A stretch of DNA of 64,000 nucleotides from Planctomycetaceae bacterium (GCA_011525755.1 WYBS01000092.1:1-64000), one strand, 5' to 3'; shown: positions 12,942 to 21,808, numbered from the stretch's first letter. Numbers and translations: made by a program. Notes: a model not told the origin generated them from the sequence alone.

Positions 12942-13811
12942 CTACGCGCCCGCGCCGATGCGGGCGAACCGGCGCAGCCGGAGCGGTGCGCCCGACTCCT
13001 TCGCCACGGCGTCGACGCGCTGCTTCACGCTCGACTTCTCGTCCTTGAGGAAGGGCTGGTCGAGCAGGACGACCTCCTTCATCCGTTTCGCGAGCTTGCC
13101 CTCCGCGATCTGCGCACGCTTGTTCTCGGGCATGTCCTGGACCTGCGCGAGGAAGATCTCGCGCTCCTTCGCGACCCACTCGGGCGGGAGATCCTTCGAC
13201 TCGAGCGTCATGAGCTGGTGCTGGAAGGCGATCTGCATCCCGAGGTCCTTCGCGAGATCCTTCGCGGGCGCGCTCGCGGCGACGTCCTTGCCCTCGAGGT
13301 CCACGAGCGATGCGATCTTCCTGTTGTGGTGGACGTAGATGCCGATGTAGCCGCCCGGCTGCGGCCTGAAACGCGCGAACGACCCGATCTTCATGTTCTC
13401 GCGGATGCGCTTCCCGACAAGGTCGTCGAGGTGGTCCTTCACGGTGCGGCCGTCCTCGAGCTTCAGGTCCTGGAGCACGTCGCCCGTCCCCTGGTCGGCC
13501 GGCGCGGCCGCGAGGACGCACTTCGCGAGCATCTCGCCGAACTGCTGGACGTCCGCGGAGCGCGCGACGAAGTCGGTCTCGCAGAGGACCGCGACGGCCG
13601 CGACCGCCCCCTTGTTCTCGGCGGTGAAGACGAGCCCTTCCTTCATCTCGCGGCTGGCGAGCTTGTCGATGGTCTTGTGGCCCTCCTTGCGGAGGTTCTC
13701 CTCGGCGAGCGTGAGGTCGCCGCCGGCGCCCGAGAGCGCCTCCTTGCACTTCATCATGGGAAGGCCGGTGCGCCGACGCAGCTCGGCGACGGTCTTGGCG
13801 TCGATGGACAT
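12942..13811 (-). CDS. tsf: elongation factor Ts
   Basis: EF-Ts is the nucleotide exchange factor for EF-Tu. The 289-residue protein shows the N-terminal UBA-like part (AELRRRTGLPMMKCKEAL), the TDFVAR motif of the core (about 79-84), and GSFARFRPQPGGYIGIYVHHNRKIASLVDLEG typical of the N and C subdomains. A GAGGAG Shine-Dalgarno precedes the ATG. Only 4 nt separate it from the rpsB stop. Confidence 0.96.
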   Translation of the reverse strand: MSIDAKTVAELRRRTGLPMMKCKEALSGAGGDLTLAEENLRKEGHKTIDKLASREMKEGLVFTAENKGAVAAVAVLCETDFVARSADVQQFGEMLAKCVLAAAPADQGTGDVLQDLKLEDGRTVKDHLDDLVGKRIRENMKIGSFARFRPQPGGYIGIYVHHNRKIASLVDLEGKDVAASAPAKDLAKDLGMQIAFQHQLMTLESKDLPPEWVAKEREIFLAQVQDMPENKRAQIAEGKLAKRMKEVVLLDQPFLKDEKSSVKQRVDAVAKESGAPLRLRRFARIGAGA

Positions 13812-13815
13812 GGCG

Positions 13816-14757
13816 TTACTCCTCGGCCGCGGCAGGCGGCTCCTGGTCGACGTCGGGCGTCACGGGCGCATCCTCCTCGACCGGCGCGACGTCCTCGCCG
13901 GCGTCGATCGCGACCTGCCGCGCTGCGGACTCCCGCGCCTTCTTCTCTGCCTCGTCGCGTCGCTTGCGCTGCTCGGCCTCGGCGCGCTGGCGCCGGCGGA
14001 TCTCCTCGCGGCGCTTCTCGTCGACGCGGCGCCGGTCCTCCTCCTGCTTGCGGAGGATCGCCTCGCGCACCTTCCAGTCCTGGTTGCCGCGCAGCACCGC
14101 GTCCGCGAGACGCCCGAGCACGATCTGGATGGCCCGCATCGCGTCGTCGTTGCCGGGGATCGGGATGTCGATCGGGCGCGGGTTGCAGTCGGTGTCGAGG
14201 AGCGCCACGACCGGGATCCCGAGCTTGCCCGCCTCCGCCACCGCGATGTGCTCGACCACCGGGTCGATCACGATCACCGCGCCGGGAAGCTTCTCCATGG
14301 TGCGGACGCCGTCGAGGTTCTTCTGGATCTTGCGCTTCTCGCGCAGCGCGCGGTTCGCCTCGCTCTTCGAGCTGAACGCGCCGGGACCCTGCGTCTCGAG
14401 CGCCTCGAGCTCCTCGAGCCGCTTCAGCCGCGTGCGGATCGTGTAGAAGTTCGTGAGCATGCCGCCGAGCCACCGCTCCGCGACGTACGGCTGGCCGCAC
14501 CGGCGCGCCTCGGCGACCACCGCGCTGCGCGCCTGCCGCTTGGTCCCCACGAAGAGGACCATGTGGCCGTCGCCGCAGAGACGCTGAAGGAAGTTGTAGG
14601 CGCGGATCAGCCCGCGCACGGTCCCCTTCAGATCGATGATGTGGATGCCGTTGCGCTTGCCGAAGATGTAGGGCTCCATCCGCGGGTTCCACACCGAGGT
14701 GGGATGGCCGAACTGGACCCCCGCGTCGAGGAGCTCCTTGACCGAGACGATGGACAC
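13816..14757 (-). CDS. rpsB: ribosomal protein uS2 with long charged C-terminal extension
   Basis: uS2 is a small-subunit protein and the first gene of rpsB-tsf-frr. The GTG start is supported by GGAGG five bases upstream. Family motifs include LLDAGVQFGHPT, WNPRM.PYIFG.RNGIHIIDL and ERWLGGMLTNF. At 313 residues it exceeds the usual 230-260: after about residue 230 there is a Lys/Arg/Glu-rich, probably coiled-coil stretch, then an acidic Pro/Ala/Glu tail. Its promoter at 14870-14898 leaves a leader of about 105 nt that could hold a control element. Confidence 0.95.
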   Translation of the reverse strand: MSIVSVKELLDAGVQFGHPTSVWNPRMEPYIFGKRNGIHIIDLKGTVRGLIRAYNFLQRLCGDGHMVLFVGTKRQARSAVVAEARRCGQPYVAERWLGGMLTNFYTIRTRLKRLEELEALETQGPGAFSSKSEANRALREKRKIQKNLDGVRTMEKLPGAVIVIDPVVEHIAVAEAGKLGIPVVALLDTDCNPRPIDIPIPGNDDAMRAIQIVLGRLADAVLRGNQDWKVREAILRKQEEDRRRVDEKRREEIRRRQRAEAEQRKRRDEAEKKARESAARQVAIDAGEDVAPVEEDAPVTPDVDQEPPAAAEE

Positions 14758-14869
14758 GACTGACCTCCGCCGGCGATGTTCTCGGGGCCGCACCATCGCG
14801 GCCTCCGCCCCCGTCACCGGCGTGCGGGGGCCTGCCGGTCCCATGGACCGGGCGTGACCGAAGCCCCTC

Positions 14870-14898
14870 AAGCTACAGGGGGGCAGGCGGGCTGTCAA
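14870..14898 (-). promoter_or_regulatory. sigma-70-type promoter of rpsB-tsf-frr
   Basis: On the minus strand TTGACA (14898-14893) and TAGCTT (14875-14870) are separated by exactly 17 nt. This is the best consensus promoter in the window and lies about 105 nt before the rpsB GTG once the start site is allowed for. Unlike most units here it implies a real 5' leader. Confidence 0.7.
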
Positions 14899-14997
14899 AG
14901 TCGGGCGTCCGGCGCGTCCGGATCGAGGGGGGGTACGGGGGCAGCAAGATTCCCGTGGGACGCGGATGTTAGCATTCCGTTAGCCACGCGAAGAGCC

Positions 14998-15831
14998 TCA
15001 GACCTCGACGCGGACGAGTCTCGGCGCCTCGGCTTCAAAGAGGGCCCAGGGCGTCCCTCCAAGGAGGACGAGCGCGCTGTAGATGCCCTTCGGCAGCCGG
15101 GCCTGCGGCCCCCCGAGGCTCGCCAGCTCGCCTCCTTCGCGCCGGAGGACGACGAGGCCCCCGCCGAACGGCACGACGACGGGGCCGAGGGGCGCCCTCC
15201 AGTCGGGGAAGAGCCGCCGGCCGGGCAGCCGGTGCCAGGCGCTGCCCCACCACACTCCCGGCCGGCCCCGGCGGTTGGCGGCACATGCAAGCTCTCCGCC
15301 GACAGCCTGCGGGACCGCGGGGTCCCCGTCGAAGAGCTGCTCCACGCCGCGGAAGAGGCCTCGCATCCGGACGGGGTAGTGGACCGCACCCGACACGAGC
15401 AACGGCACTCCCGAGCACTCGGCCCTCCCGCCCGGCAGGTCGACCGAGAGATCCTCCACCTCGACCACGGGCCGGCCAGTCGCGGGGTCCACCCCGCATC
15501 TCGTCACGCGCGAGCGGCCCTCCGCGGCGCGCGCGTGGTAGGCGAGCAGCGCCGGCCCCCGATCCGCCCCCTCCTCCCGCGCGAGCTCCCTGCCGTCGAG
15601 GGCGAAGCGCCGCGCGCGAAGCGGCGGAAGCAGCAGGAAGCCCCGGACCGGCTCGAGCACGAACAGGTCGGCCTCCCGGAGCAGCAGGCGGCGCTGCGGC
15701 GTGGTCTGGGTCGGCTCGTCCCAGCCGAGGTCCGCGACCCGCGCCAGCGGCCGGCCGCCGCGCGACACGAAGAGCCCGTCGCCACGCCAGCCGCCGAGGC
15801 AGGCGACGGTGTCGCCCTCTACCGCGATCAC
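14998..15831 (-). CDS. unrecognised protein at the end of the lpx operon
   Basis: This is a 277-residue protein whose GTG start overlaps the stop of the oxidoreductase gene (GTGA), so it belongs to that operon. The sequence is rich in Gly, Arg, Leu and Trp with many short predicted beta strands (VACLGGW.GDGLFVSRGG, YHARAAEG, GVWWGSAWHRLPGRRLFPDW), no signal peptide, no clear membrane helix and no motif I can name. Six cysteines are scattered through it. Its place after lpxC-fabZ, lpxA and a sugar oxidoreductase suggests an envelope sugar role, but that is context only. Confidence 0.75.
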   Translation of the reverse strand: MIAVEGDTVACLGGWRGDGLFVSRGGRPLARVADLGWDEPTQTTPQRRLLLREADLFVLEPVRGFLLLPPLRARRFALDGRELAREEGADRGPALLAYHARAAEGRSRVTRCGVDPATGRPVVEVEDLSVDLPGGRAECSGVPLLVSGAVHYPVRMRGLFRGVEQLFDGDPAVPQAVGGELACAANRRGRPGVWWGSAWHRLPGRRLFPDWRAPLGPVVVPFGGGLVVLRREGGELASLGGPQARLPKGIYSALVLLGGTPWALFEAEAPRLVRVEV

Positions 15832-16847
15832 GGCAGGACGGCCGCGCGCGCGCGCTGGATCGCGTGGAGGATCTCGTCCGCGATGCGGAGGACCTCGACG
15901 CCGTGCTCGCCCGTCACGGCCGGCCGCTGGCCCGAGCGCACGCTCTCGACGAAGTTCGTGAGCTCCTTCTCGAGCGGGTCGTGCTCCGGCAGCGGGATCG
16001 TGTCGGAGTGGAGGAGCTCGCCGAAGACCGATTCCTTGCCCTTCAGCTCCGCGAGCGACGCGGGATCCTCGCTGATCTTCCTTACGACGTCGAGAGTGAG
16101 CTTCGGCGCCTTCCTGAAGATGACGCCCTGCCGCTTCGTGTAGTCGAGCGAGATGTAGGAGTCGGGCGAGAAGACGCGGATCTTGCGCATCGGCTGCACC
16201 GCGACGCGGCTCGCGGTCACGTTCGCGACGGCGCCGTTCGCGAAGGTGAGGCGCGCGTTCGCGATGTCCTCGTGCTCGCTGAGGATCGGCACGCCGACCG
16301 CATCGACCCGCTCCACCTTCGACTTCACGAAGTGCAGGATCACGTCGAGGTCGTGGATCATCAGGTCGAGCACGACGCCCACGTCCGTCGACCGGAAGGA
16401 GAAGGGGTTCAGCCGGTGGCACTCGATGAAGATCGGCCGGATGCCGAGCTCCGTCGCCGCCACGACCACGGGGTTGAAGCGCTCGACGTGGCCGACGCCG
16501 ACGAACGTCCCGTTCCTCCGCGCCGCCTCGACGATCCGCTCGGCCGAGCGGACGCTGTCGGAGAGCGGCTTCTCGACGAGGACGGGGATGCCGCGCTCGA
16601 GGAACCAGCACGCGATGTCCGCGTGGAGGCTCGTCGGCACCGCGACGCTCGCGGCGTCGACGGGCCCGACCTCCGTGTGGTCGGCGACGGCGCGCGTCTT
16701 GTACTGCTCGGCGACGGCGGAGGAGCGCTCGAGGTTCGGGTCGGCGACCGCGACGAGCTCGACGCCGGGCATCTGCGCGTAGATGCGGGCATGGTTGCGG
16801 CCGAAGTGGCCGACCCCCACGACGGCGACGCGCACCTTCCGGCTCAC
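15828..16847 (-). CDS. Gfo/Idh/MocA-family oxidoreductase, possibly GnnA-like
   Basis: This 339-residue NAD(P)-dependent sugar oxidoreductase has the Rossmann motif VGVGHFGRNHARIY at the N-terminus, EKPLSDS near 100 and GHVERFNPVV near 120. The GTG start is supported by GGAGG five bases upstream. It is 64 nt downstream of lpxA. In Acidithiobacillus and Leptospira a member of this family, GnnA, oxidises UDP-GlcNAc at C3 for a 3-amino lipid A precursor used by LpxA, and gnnA sits beside lpxA. I infer a similar role, but no GnnB aminotransferase is adjacent, so another UDP-sugar oxidation remains possible. Confidence 0.85.
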   Translation of the reverse strand: MSRKVRVAVVGVGHFGRNHARIYAQMPGVELVAVADPNLERSSAVAEQYKTRAVADHTEVGPVDAASVAVPTSLHADIACWFLERGIPVLVEKPLSDSVRSAERIVEAARRNGTFVGVGHVERFNPVVVAATELGIRPIFIECHRLNPFSFRSTDVGVVLDLMIHDLDVILHFVKSKVERVDAVGVPILSEHEDIANARLTFANGAVANVTASRVAVQPMRKIRVFSPDSYISLDYTKRQGVIFRKAPKLTLDVVRKISEDPASLAELKGKESVFGELLHSDTIPLPEHDPLEKELTNFVESVRSGQRPAVTGEHGVEVLRIADEILHAIQRARAAVLP

Positions 16848-16911
16848 GCGCCCCTCCGGAAGGTCCGCGTGGCGGCGGCGGGCCCCCTCCCCGCGTCCCC
16901 CCTCTTCGCCG

Positions 16912-17730
16912 TCACGGCGCGAACGCCCTCCCGGGCTCCTCGCCCTGCCGTCCGAGTCTCCCGCTCCCGCTCGCCTCGATGAAGCGCACCAGCTCCTGCA
17001 CCTCTTGGACTTCCGCAAAGTCTACCTTGAGTCGGGCGGCGGCGTCCCGCACGGGAAGGTCCGACCGGTAGAGGAGGCGGTAGGCATCCTTGAGCGCGCG
17101 GATCGTCGCCTCGGGGAAGCGGGCGCGCTTCAGCCCGACGAGGTTGAGCCCGCGGACGCGGGAGGGATGGCCCTCCACGATCGTATAGGGCGGCACGTCG
17201 CGCGTGATCCGGGAGAGCCCGCCGACGTACGCGAAGGTGCCGACCGTCGTGAAGTGGTGGATGCCGACGCCGCCGTTCAGGATCGCGCCGTCGTGCACGC
17301 GCACGTGCCCCGCGAGCATCACGTTGTTGGCGAGGATCACGCGGTTGCCGAGGACGCAGTCGTGCGCCACGTGCGCGTTCGCCATGAGGATGTTGCCGTC
17401 GCCCAGCCGCGTGACGCCGCCCCCGATCTCGGTCCCGGTGTTGATCGTCACGCCCTCGCGAAGGACGTTCCGCTCGCCGATCACGAGCTTCGTGTCGCCG
17501 CCCTTGTACTTCACGTCCTGCGGGCGGCCGCCGATCACGGCGTGGGGGAAGACGAGCGTCGAGGCGCCGACCTGCGTGTTCCCCTCGACGACCGCGTGCG
17601 CCATCACCTCGACGCCCTGGCCGAGCTTCACGCGCGGGCCGACCACCGCGAACGGGCCGATCCTGACGCCGGCGCCGAGCTCGGCGCCGTCCTCGACGAT
17701 GGCGGAGGGGTGGACGACCGGGGCGCTCAC
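16912..17730 (-). CDS. lpxA: UDP-N-acetylglucosamine acyltransferase
   Basis: LpxA transfers the first acyl chain onto the UDP-sugar in lipid A synthesis. The 272-residue protein is a left-handed beta-helix of hexapeptide repeats, with the catalytic-His block ANAHVAHDCVLGNRVILANN and the helical C-terminal domain (IRALKDAYRLLYRSDLP). The GTG start overlaps the lpxC-fabZ stop (GTGA) and follows GAGGAG. Whether the acceptor is UDP-GlcNAc or its 3-amino form cannot be settled here, though the next gene hints at the latter. Confidence 0.95.
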   Translation of the reverse strand: MSAPVVHPSAIVEDGAELGAGVRIGPFAVVGPRVKLGQGVEVMAHAVVEGNTQVGASTLVFPHAVIGGRPQDVKYKGGDTKLVIGERNVLREGVTINTGTEIGGGVTRLGDGNILMANAHVAHDCVLGNRVILANNVMLAGHVRVHDGAILNGGVGIHHFTTVGTFAYVGGLSRITRDVPPYTIVEGHPSRVRGLNLVGLKRARFPEATIRALKDAYRLLYRSDLPVRDAAARLKVDFAEVQEVQELVRFIEASGSGRLGRQGEEPGRAFAP

Positions 17731-19058
17731 AGCTCCTCGTGCTCCACGTTGCTCGGCGAGTCGACGAGCATGAATTTCATCTCCGCCTCCGCCACCAGGC
17801 TGTCGCGGACGGTGGCGCGGGCGCGCACCTTGCCGCCGCGCCGCCCGAGGTGAAGCGTCTCGACGACGAGCCGGAGCTGGTCCCCGGGCAGGACCGCATG
17901 GCGCAGCCGCACGTTGTCCATGCCGAGGAAGACCGCCACCTTGCCCGCGTAGTCGAGCTTCCGCAGGAGGAGGATCCCCGCGAGCTGCGCCAGCGCCTCC
18001 AGCGTGAGGACCGCCGGCATGATCGGCAGCCCCGGGTAGTGGCCGCCGAAGAAGGGCTCGTTGACCGTGACGTTCTTGATGCCGACCGCGCGTTTGAAGC
18101 CCTCCACCTCGATCACCCGGTCCACGAGCAGCATCGGGTAGCGGTGCGGCAGCACGCGCATGATCTCCTGGATGTCGAGGCCGGTCGACCGCCGGACGTG
18201 GCCGAGCTCCTCGCGGCGGTGCAGCTCGAGCGACAGCCGCTCGACCAGCGCGCGGTTCGCCGCGTGGCCCGTGCGGTGGGCGACGATGTGCGCCGAGAGC
18301 GGCCGGCCGAGGAGCATCAGGTCGCCGAGCAGGTCGAGGACCTTGTGCCTCGCGTACTCGTCCGGGAAGCGGAGCGCCTGCGCGTCCGCCTGCGGGTCGG
18401 GCCCGATGACGAGCGTGTTGTCCTGGCTCGCGCCCTGGCCGAGCCCGGCCGCGCGCAGCCGCTCGACCTCCTCGCTCGTCACGAACGTCCGCGCGGGCGC
18501 GATCTCCTTCATGAACGCGTCCGGGTCGACGTCGAACGTGAAGGCCTGGCGGAGCGTCCGCGGGCGGTCGTACTCGAGCGTGTAGGAGAGGCGCAGCCCC
18601 TGGTCGCGCGGCAGCGCCACGATCGCCCAGCCGTCGGCCTCGACGTGCACCGCGTCGCGCGGCGTGTAGGGCTCGACCGACTCCTTCTGCTCCTTCACGC
18701 CGGCCTCGCGCACCGCCTCGGCGAAGGCGCGGCTCGACCCGTCCATCCCGGGCACCTCGGGGCCGTTGAGCTCGCAGACGACGTTGTCGATCGAGAACGC
18801 GGCGAGGCTCGCGAGCAGGTGCTCGACCGTCTCCACCTCGGCGGGGCCGCTCCGGAGGACACTCCGGCGCGGGCGCTCGTGGAGGTAGTCGACGGTCGCG
18901 GGCACCTCGGGGCGCTCGGGGAGGTCGACCCGCCGGAAGACCACGCCGGCGCCGGCGTCGGCGGGCTTCAGGCGCAGGCGGACGCCGGCGCCCGTGTGCA
19001 GCCCGACGCCGGAGAGCTCGATCTCCCGGCCGATGGTCCTCTGCGCGCGCGGTTTCAC
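17727..19058 (-). CDS. lpxC-fabZ: LpxC-FabZ fusion: UDP-3-O-acyl-GlcNAc deacetylase / 3-hydroxyacyl-ACP dehydratase
   Basis: This 443-residue bifunctional enzyme covers the committed step of lipid A synthesis and fatty-acid dehydration. LpxC fills residues 1-290 with zinc ligands H80 (TVEHLLASL), H238 and D242 (RHKVLDLLGD) and the catalytic H265 (HRTGH). FabZ fills about 291-443 with LPHRYPMLLVDRV, catalytic H340 in FFGGHYPG and E354. Such fusions are known in several Gram-negative phyla, where both halves use the same 3-hydroxyacyl-ACP pool. The GTG start lies 9 nt after a perfect TATAAT. Confidence 0.96.
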   Translation of the reverse strand: MKPRAQRTIGREIELSGVGLHTGAGVRLRLKPADAGAGVVFRRVDLPERPEVPATVDYLHERPRRSVLRSGPAEVETVEHLLASLAAFSIDNVVCELNGPEVPGMDGSSRAFAEAVREAGVKEQKESVEPYTPRDAVHVEADGWAIVALPRDQGLRLSYTLEYDRPRTLRQAFTFDVDPDAFMKEIAPARTFVTSEEVERLRAAGLGQGASQDNTLVIGPDPQADAQALRFPDEYARHKVLDLLGDLMLLGRPLSAHIVAHRTGHAANRALVERLSLELHRREELGHVRRSTGLDIQEIMRVLPHRYPMLLVDRVIEVEGFKRAVGIKNVTVNEPFFGGHYPGLPIMPAVLTLEALAQLAGILLLRKLDYAGKVAVFLGMDNVRLRHAVLPGDQLRLVVETLHLGRRGGKVRARATVRDSLVAEAEMKFMLVDSPSNVEHEEL

Positions 19059-19067
19059 GTCGGGGGG

Positions 19068-19073
19068 ATTATA
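19068..19073 (-). promoter_or_regulatory. -10 element of the lpxC-fabZ operon
   Basis: A perfect TATAAT on the minus strand stands 9 nt before the GTG start, with no Shine-Dalgarno and no clear -35. The spacing suggests a leaderless or nearly leaderless transcript. Confidence 0.55.
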
Positions 19074-19088
19074 CGGGCGGGGAGGAGC

Positions 19089-19108
19089 GGTCCCCCGGGG
19101 CCCCCCCG
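19089..19108. repeat. C-rich dispersed repeat, copy between lpxC-fabZ and bamA
   Basis: GGTCCCCCGGGGCCCCCCCG lies in the short gap between the lpxC promoter and the end of the Omp85 gene. Confidence 0.55.
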
Positions 19109-19133
19109 ATTCCCGGCGCCGGCGGGGACCGCC

Positions 19134-21587
19134 TCAGAAGTTGCGTTGGAACGCCACCGAGACGACCTGCTTCTCGTCGCCGTCCTCCTCGAGGATGGCG
19201 AAGCCGAAGTCGAGGAGGAGCGGCGGCTGGTTCGGGCCGCCGAAGCCGATCGCGAACCCGAATCCGACCGAGAGGCGCCACTCGTCGAAGTCGAAGTCGG
19301 AGGGCCGGACCACGAGGTTTCCCTGGTCCACGAAGAGCACGAGATCGAGCGAGAAGCCGGACGCCTCGCGGGACGTGAGCGGGATCGTGTACTCCGTGGA
19401 CCACGTGACCATGAACTCCCCGCCCTGCGGGGATCCGTTGGAGCGGGGGCCCACGCCGCGGAACTCGAACCCGCGCAGGCTCCGCCCGCCGAGGAAGAAG
19501 CGCTCGAAGATCGGGACCTCGTCCGTGTCGTCGAACGCCTCCGCCCAGTCGACGCCCACGGCCGTCGAGATCCGGTGCCAGCCGCCCGACTTCGTGGGGA
19601 AGGCGCGCCACCCCGCGCGGTGCTCGAGCTGCGCCTTCACGACATCGACCTCGCCCCCGAGGAACGCCCCGAAGAGCGACCCGGTGACGGTCGTGAGGTG
19701 GCCGTTCAGGAACGGGTCCGCCTCCCGCCGCTTCGCGCGGCGGAGCGTGAGCTTGATGCCGCTCTCCGTCGTGCGCCCCTGGATGTCGAGGGCGTTCTGC
19801 GGGGCGTCGAAGTCCGGATCGGAGATGGTCACCCACGACAGGCCGTACTCGAAGGAGATGCGCCACACGTAGCGCCGGTCGAGGTAGCGGCCGATGCGGA
19901 CGTTGCCGCCGTCGGTCGTCTCCCGGTAGGTGTCGTAGAAGGCCACGTTCCGGAAGATGGCCGTGTCCAAGGACCAGCGCGAGTCCCACATCGCGGGGTT
20001 CCCGAAGCTGACGCCGTAGTTGGAGTAGGTCGTGCCGGGCGCCGCGGAGATGGAGAACACCTGGCCGCCCCCGCGGAACGCCTCCTGGTCGAAGACTCCG
20101 AAGGGGGAGCTCGGGAGCTTCTTGATGTCGAAGTTGCGCCACGTGACCGAGACCTGGGCGTAGGCGCCGCCGTCGGTCGAGACGCCCGCGCCGAAGTTGA
20201 AGCTGCGCGTGTCGTCCTCGGCGACCTCCAGCTCGGTGTCCCAGACGTCCGGCTCGGTCGAGGCGGGGTCCTGGACGAGGCCGTAGGGGTTGAGCCCGTC
20301 CCCGTACCGCACGAGCGAGAAATAGCGCATCTGGAAGAGGCGGGTCCTCGCGGCCTCCAGCTCCTCGATGTCCAGCGGCTCGCCCGGCAGCGCGCCCTCG
20401 CGGAACTGCCTGCGGATGACGTTGTCCTTCGTGTACGTGTTCCCGTAGATGCGTGTCCGGCCGAGTCTGACCTTCGGGCCCGCGCGGATCACGAACTTCA
20501 CGTCCACGGTGTGCCGCTCCGGGTCCCTCGTGTTCTTGACCTCGACGGTGCTCTTCGCGTAGGCCCGCTCCCAGAGGCGGTTCCGGATCTGCCGCTCCGT
20601 GTTGGAGAGGTCCGGGAGGCGGAACGGCTGCTGGAACTCGAGGAGCGAGAGGCTCTCGAGCGACGCCGGGGCGAGATAGGCGCGGTCCTGAGGCTCGGGG
20701 AGGCTGTCCGGGGCGAACTCGACCTGGAACGAGCTCACGCGATACCTCGCCCCCTCCTCGATCCGGTAGCGGAGGAACGCCTCCTCGCGCTCCTCGTCGA
20801 AGGACGTGCCGACATAGACCACCCGCACGTCCAGGAACCCCTCGCGCTCGTAGTAGACCTCGATCTTCCGGCGGTCCTGCTCGACCGCCTGCCGGTCGTA
20901 GTAGCGCCCGCCGAAGACGGCGCCCAGCCCGAGCCAGGTCCGCCGGTAGTGGTCGCTGTTCTGGAGGAACCGGGAGAGCTGGTCGGGCTCGAACGAGTTG
21001 TTCCCCTCGAAGATGACCTCGCGCACCTTGACGCGCGACTTCGGGATCACCTGGAAGATGATGTCCTCCGTGTCGGTCTTCTTCGTCGGCCGGCGATAGA
21101 AGCGGACGTCGACGAAGTAGTAGCCCTTCTGCCGGTGCAGGCGCTCGATGAGCTGGCGGTCGGCCTCGAGCGCGTGCTCGAGGAGCGGGCGCCCCGCCCG
21201 CGTGGAGAGCAGCGGCCGGATGTCGTCCTCGCGCACCCGCGCGAGCCCCTGCACGACGACCTGGCCGACGACGACCTTGTCGAGGACGACGAACGTGATC
21301 TCGACGCCGCCCTCCACCTCCTTCACGATGGTGTCCGCGACGGCCGCGAAGTACTGCCGCAGCACCTGGGAGTCGCGCGCGATGAGCCCGGGATCGTAGG
21401 CCTCGCCCTCCTTCGACGCGACCTGCTCCCGGAGGAACTCCTCGGTGTAGCGCCGGTTGCCCTCGAAGCGGACCTTCGCCACCTTCCTGCCGGCACCGGG
21501 CACGGGCGGGGGCGGCGACGGCGGCTCCTGCGCCCCCGCGAGAGCGCAGAGCACGAGGAATGCCGCGACCGCCCGCTGACCCCGCAC
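19134..21587 (-). CDS. bamA: outer-membrane protein assembly factor BamA (Omp85)
   Basis: This 817-residue Omp85 protein is the core of the beta-barrel assembly machine. The GTG at 21587 gives a signal peptide (about 1-20, ending LCALAGAQ). A series of POTRA domains follows (first KVAKVRFEGNRRYTEEFLREQ, last KVRLGRTRIYGNTYTKDNVIRRQ) and then the 16-strand barrel, with FFLGGRSLRGFEFRGVG in the conserved L6 region and a C-terminal Phe. It lies just upstream of lpxC-fabZ-lpxA, a common envelope cluster. A TATAAT is found 12 nt before the start. Confidence 0.95.
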   Translation of the reverse strand: MRGQRAVAAFLVLCALAGAQEPPSPPPPVPGAGRKVAKVRFEGNRRYTEEFLREQVASKEGEAYDPGLIARDSQVLRQYFAAVADTIVKEVEGGVEITFVVLDKVVVGQVVVQGLARVREDDIRPLLSTRAGRPLLEHALEADRQLIERLHRQKGYYFVDVRFYRRPTKKTDTEDIIFQVIPKSRVKVREVIFEGNNSFEPDQLSRFLQNSDHYRRTWLGLGAVFGGRYYDRQAVEQDRRKIEVYYEREGFLDVRVVYVGTSFDEEREEAFLRYRIEEGARYRVSSFQVEFAPDSLPEPQDRAYLAPASLESLSLLEFQQPFRLPDLSNTERQIRNRLWERAYAKSTVEVKNTRDPERHTVDVKFVIRAGPKVRLGRTRIYGNTYTKDNVIRRQFREGALPGEPLDIEELEAARTRLFQMRYFSLVRYGDGLNPYGLVQDPASTEPDVWDTELEVAEDDTRSFNFGAGVSTDGGAYAQVSVTWRNFDIKKLPSSPFGVFDQEAFRGGGQVFSISAAPGTTYSNYGVSFGNPAMWDSRWSLDTAIFRNVAFYDTYRETTDGGNVRIGRYLDRRYVWRISFEYGLSWVTISDPDFDAPQNALDIQGRTTESGIKLTLRRAKRREADPFLNGHLTTVTGSLFGAFLGGEVDVVKAQLEHRAGWRAFPTKSGGWHRISTAVGVDWAEAFDDTDEVPIFERFFLGGRSLRGFEFRGVGPRSNGSPQGGEFMVTWSTEYTIPLTSREASGFSLDLVLFVDQGNLVVRPSDFDFDEWRLSVGFGFAIGFGGPNQPPLLLDFGFAILEEDGDEKQVVSVAFQRNF

Positions 21588-21599
21588 GATGGAGGGCGG

Positions 21600-21605
21600 A
21601 TTATA
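21600..21605 (-). promoter_or_regulatory. -10 element of bamA
   Basis: A perfect TATAAT ends 12 nt before the bamA GTG, giving a predicted leader of only a few bases. No -35 consensus is visible. Confidence 0.5.
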
Positions 21606-21790
21606 GCCGCGCACGCGCCGCTCGCCGTCCGCGAAACCCGGCATCCCGGAGCACGAGTCCTCGCCCCGAAGAGCGCCGTCTCGTCCCGTGGACGCAGTCG
21701 CGGCGCATCGCCAGGAAACCTCCCACGGATCCGCCCTAGGGCCTGCCGCCCGACACGCGAAGGAGGCGGATCGCGGGCCGCATGCCCTGC

Positions 21791-21808
21791 GCCCCCGCGC
21801 CCCCCGGG
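21791..21808. repeat. C-rich dispersed repeat, copy between dnaB and bamA
   Basis: GCCCCCGCGCCCCCCGGG lies in the 258-base gap between the dnaB stop and the bamA start. Nothing else recognisable apart from the bamA -10 was seen in that gap. Confidence 0.5.
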
